NCBI RefSeq assembly: GCF_000444995.1
Contig: NC_022041.1
Span: forward strand, 3,351,501-3,415,500
Source of the DNA: Paracoccus aminophilus JCM 7686
Lineage (GTDB): Bacteria; Pseudomonadota; Alphaproteobacteria; Rhodobacterales; Rhodobacteraceae
Reading direction: 5' to 3'
DNA: 64,000 nt
This document shows positions 25,323 to 34,305 of this stretch, in pieces (within the stretch, counting starts at the first letter, position 1; each line of letters begins with the position of its first letter). The position numbers and the translations under genes were made by a program. The notes under the pieces are model-generated. The model saw only the letters and a program-made list of their open reading frames with translations. It was not told the DNA's origin and did not search any database.

Positions 25323-26618
25323 GTGTCCCATGCAATCATTATCGGCGCGGGTGTGATCGGCTGCGCAACCGCCTATGAGCTGGCGAAATCCGGCTGGCAG
25401 GTCACCGTCGTCGATAAGGCGCCGGAAGCGGGCTACGGCTCGACCTCGCATTCCTCGGCGGTGATCCGGGTCAATTACTCGGTCTATGAATCCTGCGCCT
25501 TGGCCTATGAGGGCTGGCATTACTGGAGCAAATGGGCCGATTACGTCGCGCTGCCCTCAGAGCGTCCGCTGGCGGTCTATCACGAGACCGGCAATCTCGT
25601 GATCAAGGCCGAAACCAACGGCTATCTCGAAAACGTCATGGCGATGATGGAGCAGATCGGCTGCCCCTATCGGCAGGTCGCGCCCGCAGGCATCGCCGCC
25701 TATCTGCCCGGCGCCGATCTTCAGGCCTATGCTCCGGCCAAGCGCTCCGAGGATGACGGCTTTTGCGAGCCGACCGGCCCCGAGATCGCGGGCGCGGTCC
25801 ATTTCACCATCGCGGGCTATGTCAACGACCCAAAGCTTGCCGCGCAGAACCTGCAATGGGCGGCCGAGGCCCATGGCGCGCGCTTCCGTTTTCGCAGCAA
25901 GGTCGCCGCGCTCGAGATCCGCGAGGGCCGCGCGGCGGGCGTGCGTCTTGAGGATGGCAGCCTGATCGACGCGGATGTCGTGGTGAACGTCGGCGGGCCG
26001 TGGTCCGCGGGGCTGAACCGCATGGCCGGGGTCGATCAGGGCATGACCATCCAGACCCGCGCCAACCGTCAGGAGGTCGCCTATATCCCCGGCCCGGTGA
26101 ATATGGATTTCGCCAAGGAGGGCCTCGTGGTCGCGGATGGCGATACCGAGATCTATCTGCGCCCCGATCCGGTCGGCATCTGCATCGGCTCGACCGATCC
26201 GACCTGCGACGCGCGGATTTTCGTCGATGATCCCGATGCGGTCGACACCCGCTTCACTGACGAATGGACCACGATCGTCATGCGCGCCGCTCAACGCCTG
26301 CCCGAGCTGCGCATTCCCGGTCAGGCGAGCGGCGTGGTCGCGCTTTACGATGTCTCGGACGATTGGCTGCCGATCTATGACAAATCCGATCTGCCGGGCT
26401 TTTACATGGCCTGCGGCACCTCGGGAAACCAGTTCAAGAATGCGCCGGTCGCGGGCAAGATCATGGCGCGGATCATCGCCGATTGCGAAGCCGGTCACGA
26501 CCATGATGCCGATCCGATCCGCTTCCGGCTGGACCACATCGACCGCGAGATCAGCCTCGGCACCTATAGCCGCAAGCGCAAGATCAATGCTGATTCGAGC
26601 TTTTCGGTGATGGGCTGA
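25323..26618 (+). CDS. FAD-dependent amine/amino-acid oxidoreductase (DAO family)
   Basis: Flavoenzyme of 431 residues in the D-amino-acid-oxidase/sarcosine-oxidase superfamily. The N-terminal FAD site is IIGAGVIGCATAYELAKSGW, followed by VVDKAPEAGYGSTSHSSA; VVVNVGGPWSAGLNRMAGV and a C-terminal MACGTSGNQFKNAPVAG complete the DAO pattern. The GTG start is supported by GGGAGG five bases upstream. It is a single-gene unit between the kinase and a hairpin. The substrate (D-amino acid, sarcosine, dimethylglycine or other amine) cannot be read from sequence. The exact dyad in its promoter suggests induction by a specific effector. Confidence 0.82.
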   Translation: MSHAIIIGAGVIGCATAYELAKSGWQVTVVDKAPEAGYGSTSHSSAVIRVNYSVYESCALAYEGWHYWSKWADYVALPSERPLAVYHETGNLVIKAETNGYLENVMAMMEQIGCPYRQVAPAGIAAYLPGADLQAYAPAKRSEDDGFCEPTGPEIAGAVHFTIAGYVNDPKLAAQNLQWAAEAHGARFRFRSKVAALEIREGRAAGVRLEDGSLIDADVVVNVGGPWSAGLNRMAGVDQGMTIQTRANRQEVAYIPGPVNMDFAKEGLVVADGDTEIYLRPDPVGICIGSTDPTCDARIFVDDPDAVDTRFTDEWTTIVMRAAQRLPELRIPGQASGVVALYDVSDDWLPIYDKSDLPGFYMACGTSGNQFKNAPVAGKIMARIIADCEAGHDHDADPIRFRLDHIDREISLGTYSRKRKINADSSFSVMG

Positions 26619-26620
26619 CA

Positions 26621-26652
26621 GAAAAGGGGCCGCGTCCTTGCGGCGCGGCCCC
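26621..26652. terminator. Bidirectional hairpin between FAD oxidoreductase and carbonic anhydrase
   Basis: GGGGCCGCG (26626-26634) pairs perfectly with CGCGGCCCC (26644-26652) around a 9-base loop. The four A residues just before it give a U-run on the minus strand, so it is best suited to stop the leftward carbonic anhydrase transcript. Confidence 0.7.
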
Positions 26653-26684
26653 GTTCAGGACTGTCGCTAAACTGCTAGCGAAAT

Positions 26685-27332
26685 TCAGACATGCTCGAAA
26701 TGGTCGAGCTCGGGGTCGTATTGCAGCAGGCCACCGTCGCCGATGTCGTGCAAAACGCCGTGCAGCGACAGATCGCCCGCCTCGACCGCCGCCTTGATGA
26801 AGGGGAAGGTCAGCAGGTTTTCGAGCGAGATCAGCACCGCCTGTTTTTCCAGTGCATGGATCTGATCGGCCTCGGGAAGATCCTTCACCCGCTCATAGCC
26901 CGGACGCAGGATGTCGAGCCAGTGACCGACGAAGCTGGTCTTTTCCTCAAGCTCGGGCGCATGGCCCGAACACATGGCATGACAGCCCGCGACGCCACCG
27001 CAATTGGTGTGGCCAACAACGACCAGATGCGCCACTTTCAAGGCATTTACAGCATATTCCACCGCCGCCGAGGTGCCGTGCTGCTCGCCATCCGGCTTAT
27101 AGGCCGGGACGAGATTGGCAATATTGCGGTGGATGAAGAACTCGCCCGACTCGGCTCCGAAGATCGACGTGACATGGACGCGCGAGTCGCAGCAGGCGAT
27201 GACCATGGCACGCGGACGCTGGCCATCCTGAGCCAATCGCTTGTACCAGGCCTTGTTTTCCGTAAAGGCTGTCGCCTTCCAGCCATGATACCGCTGGACC
27301 AGATAATGCGGTAGAGGACGTGCTTCTTTCAT
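26685..27332 (-). CDS. Beta-class carbonic anhydrase
   Basis: Zinc enzyme of 215 residues interconverting CO2 and bicarbonate in the cytoplasm. Zinc ligands and the catalytic dyad are present: C47-x-D49-x-R51 in IACCDSRVHV, and H108-x2-C111 in VVVGHTNCGG. FFIHRNIANLVP is the conserved beta-class motif. The ATG at 27332 with AAGGTGAG upstream is chosen; the open frame extends a further 34 codons without support. It is a monocistronic gene with a hairpin terminator. A regulatory or bicarbonate-supply role for carboxylases is general to the family and not indicated by neighbours. Confidence 0.93.
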   Translation of the reverse strand: MKEARPLPHYLVQRYHGWKATAFTENKAWYKRLAQDGQRPRAMVIACCDSRVHVTSIFGAESGEFFIHRNIANLVPAYKPDGEQHGTSAAVEYAVNALKVAHLVVVGHTNCGGVAGCHAMCSGHAPELEEKTSFVGHWLDILRPGYERVKDLPEADQIHALEKQAVLISLENLLTFPFIKAAVEAGDLSLHGVLHDIGDGGLLQYDPELDHFEHV

Positions 27333-27466
27333 CGCGGTCTCACCTTGTTTTGCGGGTTTCATAACTGCCGAACGCATAAAGTTCGAGTGTTTTATTCGTC
27401 TGCATCTAACCTTTTCTTGATGGAAAACCTGCATCTCTAAGCCCTGAACGCGATGAGGAAGGCGGT

Positions 27467-27859
27467 GTGGCAGTGATGGAGAAGGTCGCGATCCTAGAGG
27501 TCGACGAGGAAATCAATGTCGATGGACGCCGCATTGGCGAGATCGTCGCCGAGCTGGGCGAGACGGCGGCGCAAAGCCTTTTGGTCTCGGCGCTCGAACA
27601 TCTTGCCGAGGCGTTTCGCCAGACCATGCGCGCCGCCGAGGCGGGCGATTTCGCCCAAGCGGTCAGCCATCTCGACCGGCTGTCGCGGCTGGCTTGGCAG
27701 GTTGGGCTGGTCTCGCTCGCCGGGGTGGCGATCGATGTCGGACGCTGCGCGGAAACCGGGGATATGGCCGGGTTCGCGGCGACGCTGGCGCGGCTCTCGC
27801 GCGTGGTCAACCGCTCGCTGACCGAGATCTGGGACCATGATCTCGACGCAGAGGAATAG
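27467..27859 (+). CDS. HPt-like helical protein lacking the canonical phospho-histidine
   Basis: All-helical protein of 130 residues. The order of hydrophobic and glycine positions (LGETAAQSLLVSALEHLAEA, AGDFAQAVSHLDRLSRLAWQ, VGLVSL, AETGDMAGFAATLARL) resembles a histidine phosphotransfer domain. The position expected to hold the histidine before LKG appears as D70 (LDRLSRLAWQVG), although H68 lies two residues away. It could be a true phosphotransfer protein with shifted spacing, a pseudo-HPt acting as an adaptor, or an unrelated helical bundle. The start is the GTG at 27467 after GAGGAAGG. No kinase gene is adjacent. Confidence 0.5.
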   Translation: MAVMEKVAILEVDEEINVDGRRIGEIVAELGETAAQSLLVSALEHLAEAFRQTMRAAEAGDFAQAVSHLDRLSRLAWQVGLVSLAGVAIDVGRCAETGDMAGFAATLARLSRVVNRSLTEIWDHDLDAEE

Positions 27860-28000
27860 GCACTGGGAATAGGCGCCAAAGCCCAAGCGGCGCATGGCTG
27901 GGTTGAGCTTTTACCGCCCCTCGGCCCTTGCGGCTGCGGGTGGGGGCGCTACCTTGGCGCGCAGAGTAATCTGCAGAATAATATCCAGCCGAGGTTCGCC

Positions 28001-29404
28001 ATGACCGCCGAATTCGCCCCTTCCTCCGCCCCCAGCCTGCCGCTCTGGCTGATCCGATCCGGCGAAACCGGCCCGGTTTTTCCCGAGCAGATCGGACCAG
28101 AGGCGCGGGCCTGGGCGAAGGCCTCGGGCTTTGCCGCGCGACCGGGCCAGATCTGCCTCTTGCCCGGCGCGGATGGCGCGCTGCTGGGCGCGCTTTACGG
28201 TCTGGGCGCGGCGCCCCAACCCGGCGCGCGGCCCGCACGCGAACGCTATCCGCTGGCCCGCGCCGCCGATGCTTTGCCCGGCGGCAACTGGCGGCTGGAA
28301 AACGTGCCCGATGATCTCGATCTGACGACCGCTGCGCTCAGCTGGCTGCTCGCGAATTACCGCTTCGACCGCTACAAAAAGGCCGAACCGGCGCGCGCCC
28401 ATCTGGTCGCTCCGGCGGGTGTCGACGAGGCGCGCGTGCTGGCGATGGCGGCGGGCGAATATCTGGCGCGCGATCTCATCAACACGCCGACCTCGGATCT
28501 CGGCCCCGATGAGCTTGAGGCGGCGGCGCGCGATCTCACGGCCCGTCATGGCGGCGAGATCACCGTGATCGCGGGCGATGAGCTGCTCGCTCAGAATTTC
28601 CCGATGATTCATGCGGTCGGACGCGCCTCAGCCTTTGCACCGCGCCTGATCGACATCCGTTTTCCGGGCGAAGGCCCCAAGGTCACGCTGGTCGGCAAGG
28701 GCGTCTGTTTCGACACCGGCGGGCTCGACATCAAGCCGCCGTCCTCGATGCTTTTGATGAAGAAGGACATGGGCGGCGCAGCCTCTGTCATGGGCCTGAC
28801 CGAGATGCTCGCCCGCCTTGGCGTCACCCGCCAGATCAGCCTGCGCGTGCTCTTGCCGGTCGTCGAAAACTCGATCTCCGCCAATGCTTTCCGGCCCGGA
28901 GACGTGCTGACCAGCCGCAAGGGCCTGACCGTCGAGGTCAACAACACCGATGCCGAAGGCCGCCTGATCCTTGCCGATGCCTTGGCCTTGGCCGAGGAAG
29001 AAGCGCCCGATTTCCTCGTCTCGATGGCGACGCTGACCGGGGCGGCTCGGGTCGCGCTTGGCCCCGATCTGCCGCCCTTCTATTGCGACGACGACCGCAT
29101 TGCCGGGGCGATCCAATCCGCTGGGATGCGCGCCGCTGATCCGATCTGGCGCATGCCCTTCTGGGAGCCCTATGAATCCCAGATCGAGCCGCAGATCGCC
29201 GATCTCGACAATGCGCCTTCGGGCGGCTTCGCGGGCTCGATCACGGCGGCGCTGTTCTTGCGCCGCTTCACCACGGGCGCCAAGACCTATGCGCATTTCG
29301 ACATCTACGGCTGGCAGCCCAGTGCCGCGCCGGGCCGTCCGAAAGGCGGCACCGGTCAGGCCATGCGCGCCTTGCTTGACGCTCTTCCCGAAATCCTGAA
29401 ATGA
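28001..29404 (+). CDS. M17-family leucyl aminopeptidase
   Basis: Cytosolic two-metal aminopeptidase of 467 residues. The catalytic C-terminal domain contains GKGVCFDTGGLDIKP (about residue 232, metal and catalytic lysine region) and VNNTDAEGRLILADALA (about 313-330, the M17 signature). An N-terminal regulatory domain of about 165 residues is shorter than in E. coli PepA, closer to the PepB-like branch. Its stop overlaps the following NlpC/P60 gene by four bases (ATGA). The pairing suggests the two work on peptides and muropeptides in turn. Confidence 0.92.
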   Translation: MTAEFAPSSAPSLPLWLIRSGETGPVFPEQIGPEARAWAKASGFAARPGQICLLPGADGALLGALYGLGAAPQPGARPARERYPLARAADALPGGNWRLENVPDDLDLTTAALSWLLANYRFDRYKKAEPARAHLVAPAGVDEARVLAMAAGEYLARDLINTPTSDLGPDELEAAARDLTARHGGEITVIAGDELLAQNFPMIHAVGRASAFAPRLIDIRFPGEGPKVTLVGKGVCFDTGGLDIKPPSSMLLMKKDMGGAASVMGLTEMLARLGVTRQISLRVLLPVVENSISANAFRPGDVLTSRKGLTVEVNNTDAEGRLILADALALAEEEAPDFLVSMATLTGAARVALGPDLPPFYCDDDRIAGAIQSAGMRAADPIWRMPFWEPYESQIEPQIADLDNAPSGGFAGSITAALFLRRFTTGAKTYAHFDIYGWQPSAAPGRPKGGTGQAMRALLDALPEILK

Positions 29405-30276
29405 CCGCTGACATGAGCCAGATCGCCCCCAATCTCACCGACCGCCGCCTGACCCCCGCGACCGACCGCGTTGCGCTCGACAGCCTGAAAGGCCTGCTCG
29501 AGCGGCCCGCCTATGTTCCGGGCGAGCCCGCGCGGATCAAGGTCATGGTCACCGATATCTGGCGCGCCATCGGCGGCGCGCGCGATCGCCAGATCAACTA
29601 CGGCGCCGATGTCACCGTGATCGAAGAGCGCGACGGCTGGAGCTTTATCCAAGCGGCGCAGGACGGCTATTGCGGCTGGGTCTCGTCGGAGGTCCTGACC
29701 CGCGATCTGCCGCCGATCACCCATCGGCTGGCCGTGCCCGCCTCGCAGATCTATGCCGAGGCGGATCTGAAATCGCGCGATATCGGCACGCTGTCGCTTG
29801 GCGCGCGCCTGTCCGTCGTCGGGACCAAGGGCCATTTCGCCGAGCTTGCCACCGGCGGCTGGGTCCCCGCGATGCATCTAAGCGCGACCCCGGCCACCGA
29901 TCCCGGCGATGTCGCCGAAACCCTGCGCGGCACGCCCTATCTTTGGGGCGGCAACAGCCGCATCGGGATTGATTGCTCGGGCTTTGCGCAGGCCTCGCTG
30001 GTCGCTTGCGGCATCCTCTGCCCCGGCGACAGCGACATGCAGGAAAAGAGCTTCCCCAAGGTCGAGGGCGAGTTCCAGCGCGGCGATCTGTTGTTCTGGC
30101 CGGGCCATGTCGCCATGGCACTTGATGCGACGCGGATGATCCATTCGACCGGTTTCGTCATGGGCGTCATCATCGAAAACACCGCCGAGGCGATCGCGCG
30201 CATTGATGCCGCGGGCGACGGCCCCTTCCTTGGCGCGCGCCGCCCGGACCGCACCAAGCGCATCGCCTTCCCGTAA
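29401..30276 (+). CDS. NlpC/P60 (C40) cysteine peptidase with SH3-type domains
   Basis: Cell-wall-peptide hydrolase of 291 residues. Two SH3-like modules (about 45-100 and 110-165, each with an RDGW/GGWV-type turn) precede the NlpC/P60 domain, with the nucleophile in IDCSGFAQ (about C192) and the catalytic histidine in FWPGHVAMAL. The architecture is that of gamma-D-glutamyl-L-diamino-acid endopeptidases (dipeptidyl peptidase VI). No signal peptide is visible, so it may process recycled muropeptides in the cytoplasm, consistent with coupling to the M17 peptidase. Confidence 0.88.
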   Translation: MTADMSQIAPNLTDRRLTPATDRVALDSLKGLLERPAYVPGEPARIKVMVTDIWRAIGGARDRQINYGADVTVIEERDGWSFIQAAQDGYCGWVSSEVLTRDLPPITHRLAVPASQIYAEADLKSRDIGTLSLGARLSVVGTKGHFAELATGGWVPAMHLSATPATDPGDVAETLRGTPYLWGGNSRIGIDCSGFAQASLVACGILCPGDSDMQEKSFPKVEGEFQRGDLLFWPGHVAMALDATRMIHSTGFVMGVIIENTAEAIARIDAAGDGPFLGARRPDRTKRIAFP

Positions 30277-30400
30277 GGCCTTCACGCGAACAGATCGCGG
30301 CAGGCGCGACAATCCGCCCCGCAAGGCAGAGGGATCCCCCCTTTGCCCTGCGGCGTCTTGGCTGCATGATGGTCTGACCCATGCAAAGGAGGACGGAAGG

Positions 30401-31588
30401 ATGAAACGCCTCGCCGCTATTCTGCTGGCCCTGCTCGCCACCCCCGCATTCGCAGATTTCAACGACGCGCCCCCGAATGCGCCGGACCAGAAGCCTGCTT
30501 TCCCGGATCAGACCCGCGCGCCGGTGCTGGCCCCGGCCCTTTCGCTGAAGGTGCAGCCGCTGGTTCAAGGGCTCGAACATCCCTGGGGCATGGCCTTTCT
30601 GCCTGATGGCGCGATTCTCGTGACCGAGCGTCCCGGCCGGATGCGCCTGATCGGGCCCGACAATCACGTCAGCGCGCCGCTGACCGGCCTGCCGCCGGTC
30701 GATGCCCGCAATCAGGGCGGGCTTCTCGATGTCGCGGTCCGCCCGGATTTCGCCAAGACCCGCCAGCTCTGGTGGAGCTATGCCGAGCCCCATCCCGACG
30801 GCACCACCAACACCGCCGTCGCGACCGGCACGCTCTCGGCAGATGGCACCGCGGTTGAGAATGTGCGGGTGATCTTTCACCAGCAACCCGCCTGGGCCTC
30901 GACGCTGCATTACGGCTCGCGGCTGGTCTTTGACCGGCAGGGGATGCTTTTTGTCACCACCGGCGAGCGCTCGCTGCCCGAGCCGCGCAAACTTGCGCAG
31001 GATCTGACCACCGATCTCGGCAAGGTCATCCGCATCGACCCCGAGACCGGCGCCCCTGCCCCCGGCAATCCGCGCTTTTCGGGCGTCGAGGCGCGTCCCG
31101 AGATCTGGTCCTATGGCCATCGCAACCTGCAAGGCGCGGCGCTCGATCCCGCGACCGGCGCGCTCTGGACGGTCGAGCACGGGCCCAGAGGCGGCGATGA
31201 GCTGAACCGACCCGAGGCAGGCAAAAACTACGGGTGGCCGCTCATCACCTATGGCGAGGATTACAGCGGCAAGCCGATCGGCAAGGGCCAGACCGCCGCG
31301 CCGGGACTGGAGCAGCCGGTCTATTACTGGGATCCGGTGATCGCGCCCTCGGGCATGGTCTTTTATGAGGGCGCGATGTTTCCCGAGATGAAAGGCGACA
31401 TCCTGATCGGCGGCTTGCGCGGCGAGGCGGTGGTGCGGCTCAAGATGTCGCAGGGCCGCGTCGTGGGCGAGCAGCGTCTGCTTGAGGGCATCGGTCGGGT
31501 GCGCGATGTCGCGGTCGCGCCCGATGGGGCAATCTATCTGCTGACCGATGCCGACAAGGGCGCGCTGATCCGGGTCACGCGCAACTGA
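30401..31588 (+). CDS. PQQ-type sugar dehydrogenase (YliI/soluble GDH-like beta-propeller)
   Basis: Secreted beta-propeller oxidoreductase of 395 residues. The signal peptide MKRLAAILLALLATPAFA is followed by a PQQ-dependent sugar dehydrogenase fold: EHPWGMAFLPDGAILVTERP, then PDFAKTRQLWWSY, ATGALWTVEHGPRGGDELNR and KNYGWPLITYGEDY, all strongly conserved in the Asd/YliI group. The ATG at 30401 has an AGGAGG site; longer frames upstream have none. The substrate is likely an aldose, with electrons passed to the respiratory chain. It ends 42 bp from the convergent DUF3775 gene. Confidence 0.9.
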   Translation: MKRLAAILLALLATPAFADFNDAPPNAPDQKPAFPDQTRAPVLAPALSLKVQPLVQGLEHPWGMAFLPDGAILVTERPGRMRLIGPDNHVSAPLTGLPPVDARNQGGLLDVAVRPDFAKTRQLWWSYAEPHPDGTTNTAVATGTLSADGTAVENVRVIFHQQPAWASTLHYGSRLVFDRQGMLFVTTGERSLPEPRKLAQDLTTDLGKVIRIDPETGAPAPGNPRFSGVEARPEIWSYGHRNLQGAALDPATGALWTVEHGPRGGDELNRPEAGKNYGWPLITYGEDYSGKPIGKGQTAAPGLEQPVYYWDPVIAPSGMVFYEGAMFPEMKGDILIGGLRGEAVVRLKMSQGRVVGEQRLLEGIGRVRDVAVAPDGAIYLLTDADKGALIRVTRN

Positions 31589-31630
31589 GCGCTGCCTGAT
31601 CCGGCAGTGGGGGCCAAGATCCCTGCGCGG

Positions 31631-31972
31631 TCAGACCGGATGCTGGATCCGGTCGGCCTCGTCTTCGGGGGAGAGGCCAAGCGCCGCCAGCCCGACCTCG
31701 AGGAAATCAGCCAACTGCGGCTCGGCGGTCAGATAATCGCCCGGCCGTTCGCCGCGTTCGGCCTGCGCGGTCTCGAAAGCCTCGGAAAGCTCGTCCGGCA
31801 GGAAGGTCTCACGACCGACCCACATGATCGCGACCAGCCCCGCAAGCTCATCGGCATTGAGCCCGTCGAGAAACTCGCGCAGCTCGGCGCGGGCGGCATT
31901 GCCATGGGCGCTGTCAGCCTCGCGGGCCAGCAAGATGACGAAGGCGATCTTATCGGCGGTGACGTGAAGCAT
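31631..31972 (-). CDS. DUF3775-family protein
   Basis: Small acidic cytoplasmic protein of 113 residues. MLHVTADKIAFVILLAREAD and LNADELAGLVAIMWVGRETF match the DUF3775 pattern common in alphaproteobacteria; function is unknown. The ATG at 31972 follows AGGAGGG. It lies 51 bp downstream of mutL on the same strand and may be the distal gene of that unit. Confidence 0.75.
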   Translation of the reverse strand: MLHVTADKIAFVILLAREADSAHGNAARAELREFLDGLNADELAGLVAIMWVGRETFLPDELSEAFETAQAERGERPGDYLTAEPQLADFLEVGLAALGLSPEDEADRIQHPV

Positions 31973-32023
31973 CGGACCCTCCTGCTGCCATGTTGAGCCA
32001 ATGGGACCATCCGTCAAGCGCCG

Positions 32024-33907
32024 TCAGCGCCCAAACAGCCGCTCGATATCGGAAAGCTTCAGCTCGACCCAGGTCGGGCGCCCATGGTTGCACTGACCCG
32101 AGCGCGGCGTCCGCTCCATCTCGCGCAGAAGCGCATTCATCTCCTCCGCGCTCATCCGCCGCCCCGAGCGGACCGAGCCGTGGCAAGCCATCGACGAGAG
32201 CACTGCATCGACCCGCGCCTTCAGCCGATCCGAGGCGCCCTGATCGGCGAGATCGTCCAGAATGTCGCGGATCAGCCCCTTGGCGTCGAGCTTGCGCAGC
32301 AGCGCGGGCACCTCGCGCACGGCAATCGCGCCGCCGCCGAAGGGCTCGATGACCAGCCCAAGCCCGGCGAGCTCGTCGGCAATCGCCAAAATCCGCGCGG
32401 CATCGCCTTCGGAAAGCTCGACGATTTCGGGGATCAGCAGTGCTTGCGCGGCAATGCCCCGGCTTTCGGCCTGCGCCTTCAGCCGCTCATAGACCAGCCG
32501 CTCATGCGCCGCATGTTGGTCGACGATGATGAAACCGTCGCGGGTCTGCGAGACGATCCAGTTTTCGTGCAACTGCGCCCGTGCCGCCCCCAAGGGCGCG
32601 TCATCGGGCACGGCGGTCTCGGGCTCGACACGGGCCGAGGCGGTGGCAAAGCCCGCCGCGTCAGCAAATCCCGGCGCTTCGGCAAAGCCCGGCATCTCGG
32701 GCGGGGCCTGAAAGGCAAAGGCCGTGCTGACCGCCTCGGCCGAGGGACGCGGCGCGGACCATGACGGCGCGGGGCGGTAATCGGACTGATAGGCCGGGCG
32801 CAGCAGCGGCTGATCGGCAAAGGGCTCGGGCCGGGCGACGTTCAGCACCGCAGCCCCTCCGGTCGAGGAGGCGCGATGCCCCGCCCCGGCCAAGGCATGG
32901 CGCAGGGCCGAGACCACCAGCCCGCGCGCGGCATCGGGCTCGCGGAAGCGAACCTCGGCCTTGGCGGGATGGACGTTCACATCGACCGAATGGGGGTCGC
33001 AGGTCAGAAAGAGCACCGCCGCCGGATGCCGGCCGCCCGCGAGCACATCCATATAGCCCGCGCGCAGGGCTCCGGTCAGCAGCTTGTCGCGGACCGGGCG
33101 GCCATTCACGAAGAGATGCTGCGCCACCGCCGTGCCGCGCGAATAGGTCGGCAAGGCCGCAAATCCGGTCAGGGTCAGCGCGTCGCGGGTCGCGTCGATC
33201 GGCAAAGCATTGTCGATGAAATCGCGCCCCATCACCCGCTCGAGCCGGGTTTGCAGCGCGCCAAAGAGCTCGCCCTGTTCGGCATCGGCGCGAAAGAGCA
33301 CCCGGCCCTCGTCCTCATCGGTCAGGGTGAAGGCGACATAGGGCTCGGCCATGGCGAGGCGGCGGATGGTCTCGATGACGGCCTGCGTCTCGGCCCGGTC
33401 CGAGCGCATGAATTTGAGCCGCGCCGGCGTCGCGAAAAAGAGATCGCGCAGCTCGACCACAGTGCCGCGATTGCCCGCCGCCGGGCGAACCTCGCCGCCG
33501 CGCCCGCCCGCGACGGTGATCTGCGCCGCGTCATGGCCCTCGGCGCGGCTGGTGATCGTCAGCCGGCCGACCGCGCCAAGGCTGGGCAGCGCCTCGCCGC
33601 GAAAGCCGAAACTGCGGATGTCGAGCAAATCCGAGCCGTCGATCTTCGAGGTCGCGTGACGCGACAACGCCAGCGGCAGGTCGGCGCCGGTCATGCCCCA
33701 GCCGTCGTCGCTGACGCGGATCAAGGCTTTGCCGCCCTTGGAAATCGCCACGCCAATCCGGCTCGCGCCCGCGTCGAGCGCGTTCTCGACCAGCTCTTTC
33801 ACCGCCGAAGCGGGTCGCTCGACCACCTCTCCGGCGGCGATCCGGTTGGCAGCGGATTCGTCGAGCTGACGGATGACAGGACGTATTTGGGGGGTCTCGC
33901 TTTTCAT
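32024..33907 (-). CDS. mutL: DNA mismatch repair protein MutL
   Basis: MutL of 627 residues, linking mismatch recognition to strand removal. The N-terminal GHKL ATPase shows ENALDAGASRI, DDGWGM and FRGEALPS motifs. After a Pro/Ala-rich linker (about 380-450) the dimerisation domain has DQHAAHERLVYER, which fits the DQHAx2Ex4E endonuclease motif. That is expected in bacteria lacking MutH, so this MutL probably nicks DNA itself. The ATG at 33907 is where homology begins; the frame stays open 43 codons upstream without support. It is divergent from the small lipoprotein gene. Confidence 0.95.
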   Translation of the reverse strand: MKSETPQIRPVIRQLDESAANRIAAGEVVERPASAVKELVENALDAGASRIGVAISKGGKALIRVSDDGWGMTGADLPLALSRHATSKIDGSDLLDIRSFGFRGEALPSLGAVGRLTITSRAEGHDAAQITVAGGRGGEVRPAAGNRGTVVELRDLFFATPARLKFMRSDRAETQAVIETIRRLAMAEPYVAFTLTDEDEGRVLFRADAEQGELFGALQTRLERVMGRDFIDNALPIDATRDALTLTGFAALPTYSRGTAVAQHLFVNGRPVRDKLLTGALRAGYMDVLAGGRHPAAVLFLTCDPHSVDVNVHPAKAEVRFREPDAARGLVVSALRHALAGAGHRASSTGGAAVLNVARPEPFADQPLLRPAYQSDYRPAPSWSAPRPSAEAVSTAFAFQAPPEMPGFAEAPGFADAAGFATASARVEPETAVPDDAPLGAARAQLHENWIVSQTRDGFIIVDQHAAHERLVYERLKAQAESRGIAAQALLIPEIVELSEGDAARILAIADELAGLGLVIEPFGGGAIAVREVPALLRKLDAKGLIRDILDDLADQGASDRLKARVDAVLSSMACHGSVRSGRRMSAEEMNALLREMERTPRSGQCNHGRPTWVELKLSDIERLFGR

Positions 33908-34035
33908 ACCGCGAAATATAGCAGAGCCAGAGACAGGCGGAAGGAATTTCCACCCGGCGGCACATTCAGACGGAACTGATCGGGCAGGATTCGCGCTTCT
34001 TTCAGACAAGTCGTTCAAATTAGCGGAGAACAGCA

Positions 34036-34212
34036 ATGAAAAAGACAGTCGTCTTCCTGCTTTGCGGCGTCACCCTGACCCTCGCCGCTTGCGGGCCGAA
34101 TACGGCCACCCGGGCCACCACCGGCGCGGCCACCGGAGCCGTCGTGGCGGGCCCAGTCGGCGCGGTTGCAGGGGCTGCTTTGGGCGGCACCGGCGCGGTT
34201 CGCGTCAAGTAA
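34036..34212 (+). CDS. Small glycine-zipper lipoprotein
   Basis: A 58-residue protein with a lipoprotein signal peptide ending in LAAC (Cys19), followed by an Ala/Gly/Val-rich segment ([20 protein letters not shown]) typical of glycine-zipper outer-membrane lipoproteins, and a basic end. GGAGA lies upstream of the ATG at suitable distance. Such proteins are common and mostly uncharacterised. Divergent from mutL, it faces the convergent M16 pair across a hairpin. Confidence 0.8.
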   Translation: MKKTVVFLLCGVTLTLAACGPNTATRATTGAATGAVVAGPVGAVAGAALGGTGAVRVK

Positions 34213-34261
34213 CCGCAGCCCCCAATCACCAATCATCAATCGCGTCTCAGATCTCGGCGGC

Positions 34262-34281
34262 TCCGGGGGCTTTCCCCCGGA
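34262..34281. terminator. Hairpin between convergent lipoprotein and M16 genes
   Basis: TCCGGGGG (34262-34269) and CCCCCGGA (34274-34281) form an 8-bp stem with a CTTT loop. There is no clear U-run on either side, so termination strength is uncertain. It sits between two converging transcripts. Confidence 0.5.
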
Positions 34282-34305
34282 ACCGGCCCTTGGCTGGGTT
34301 GCCGG

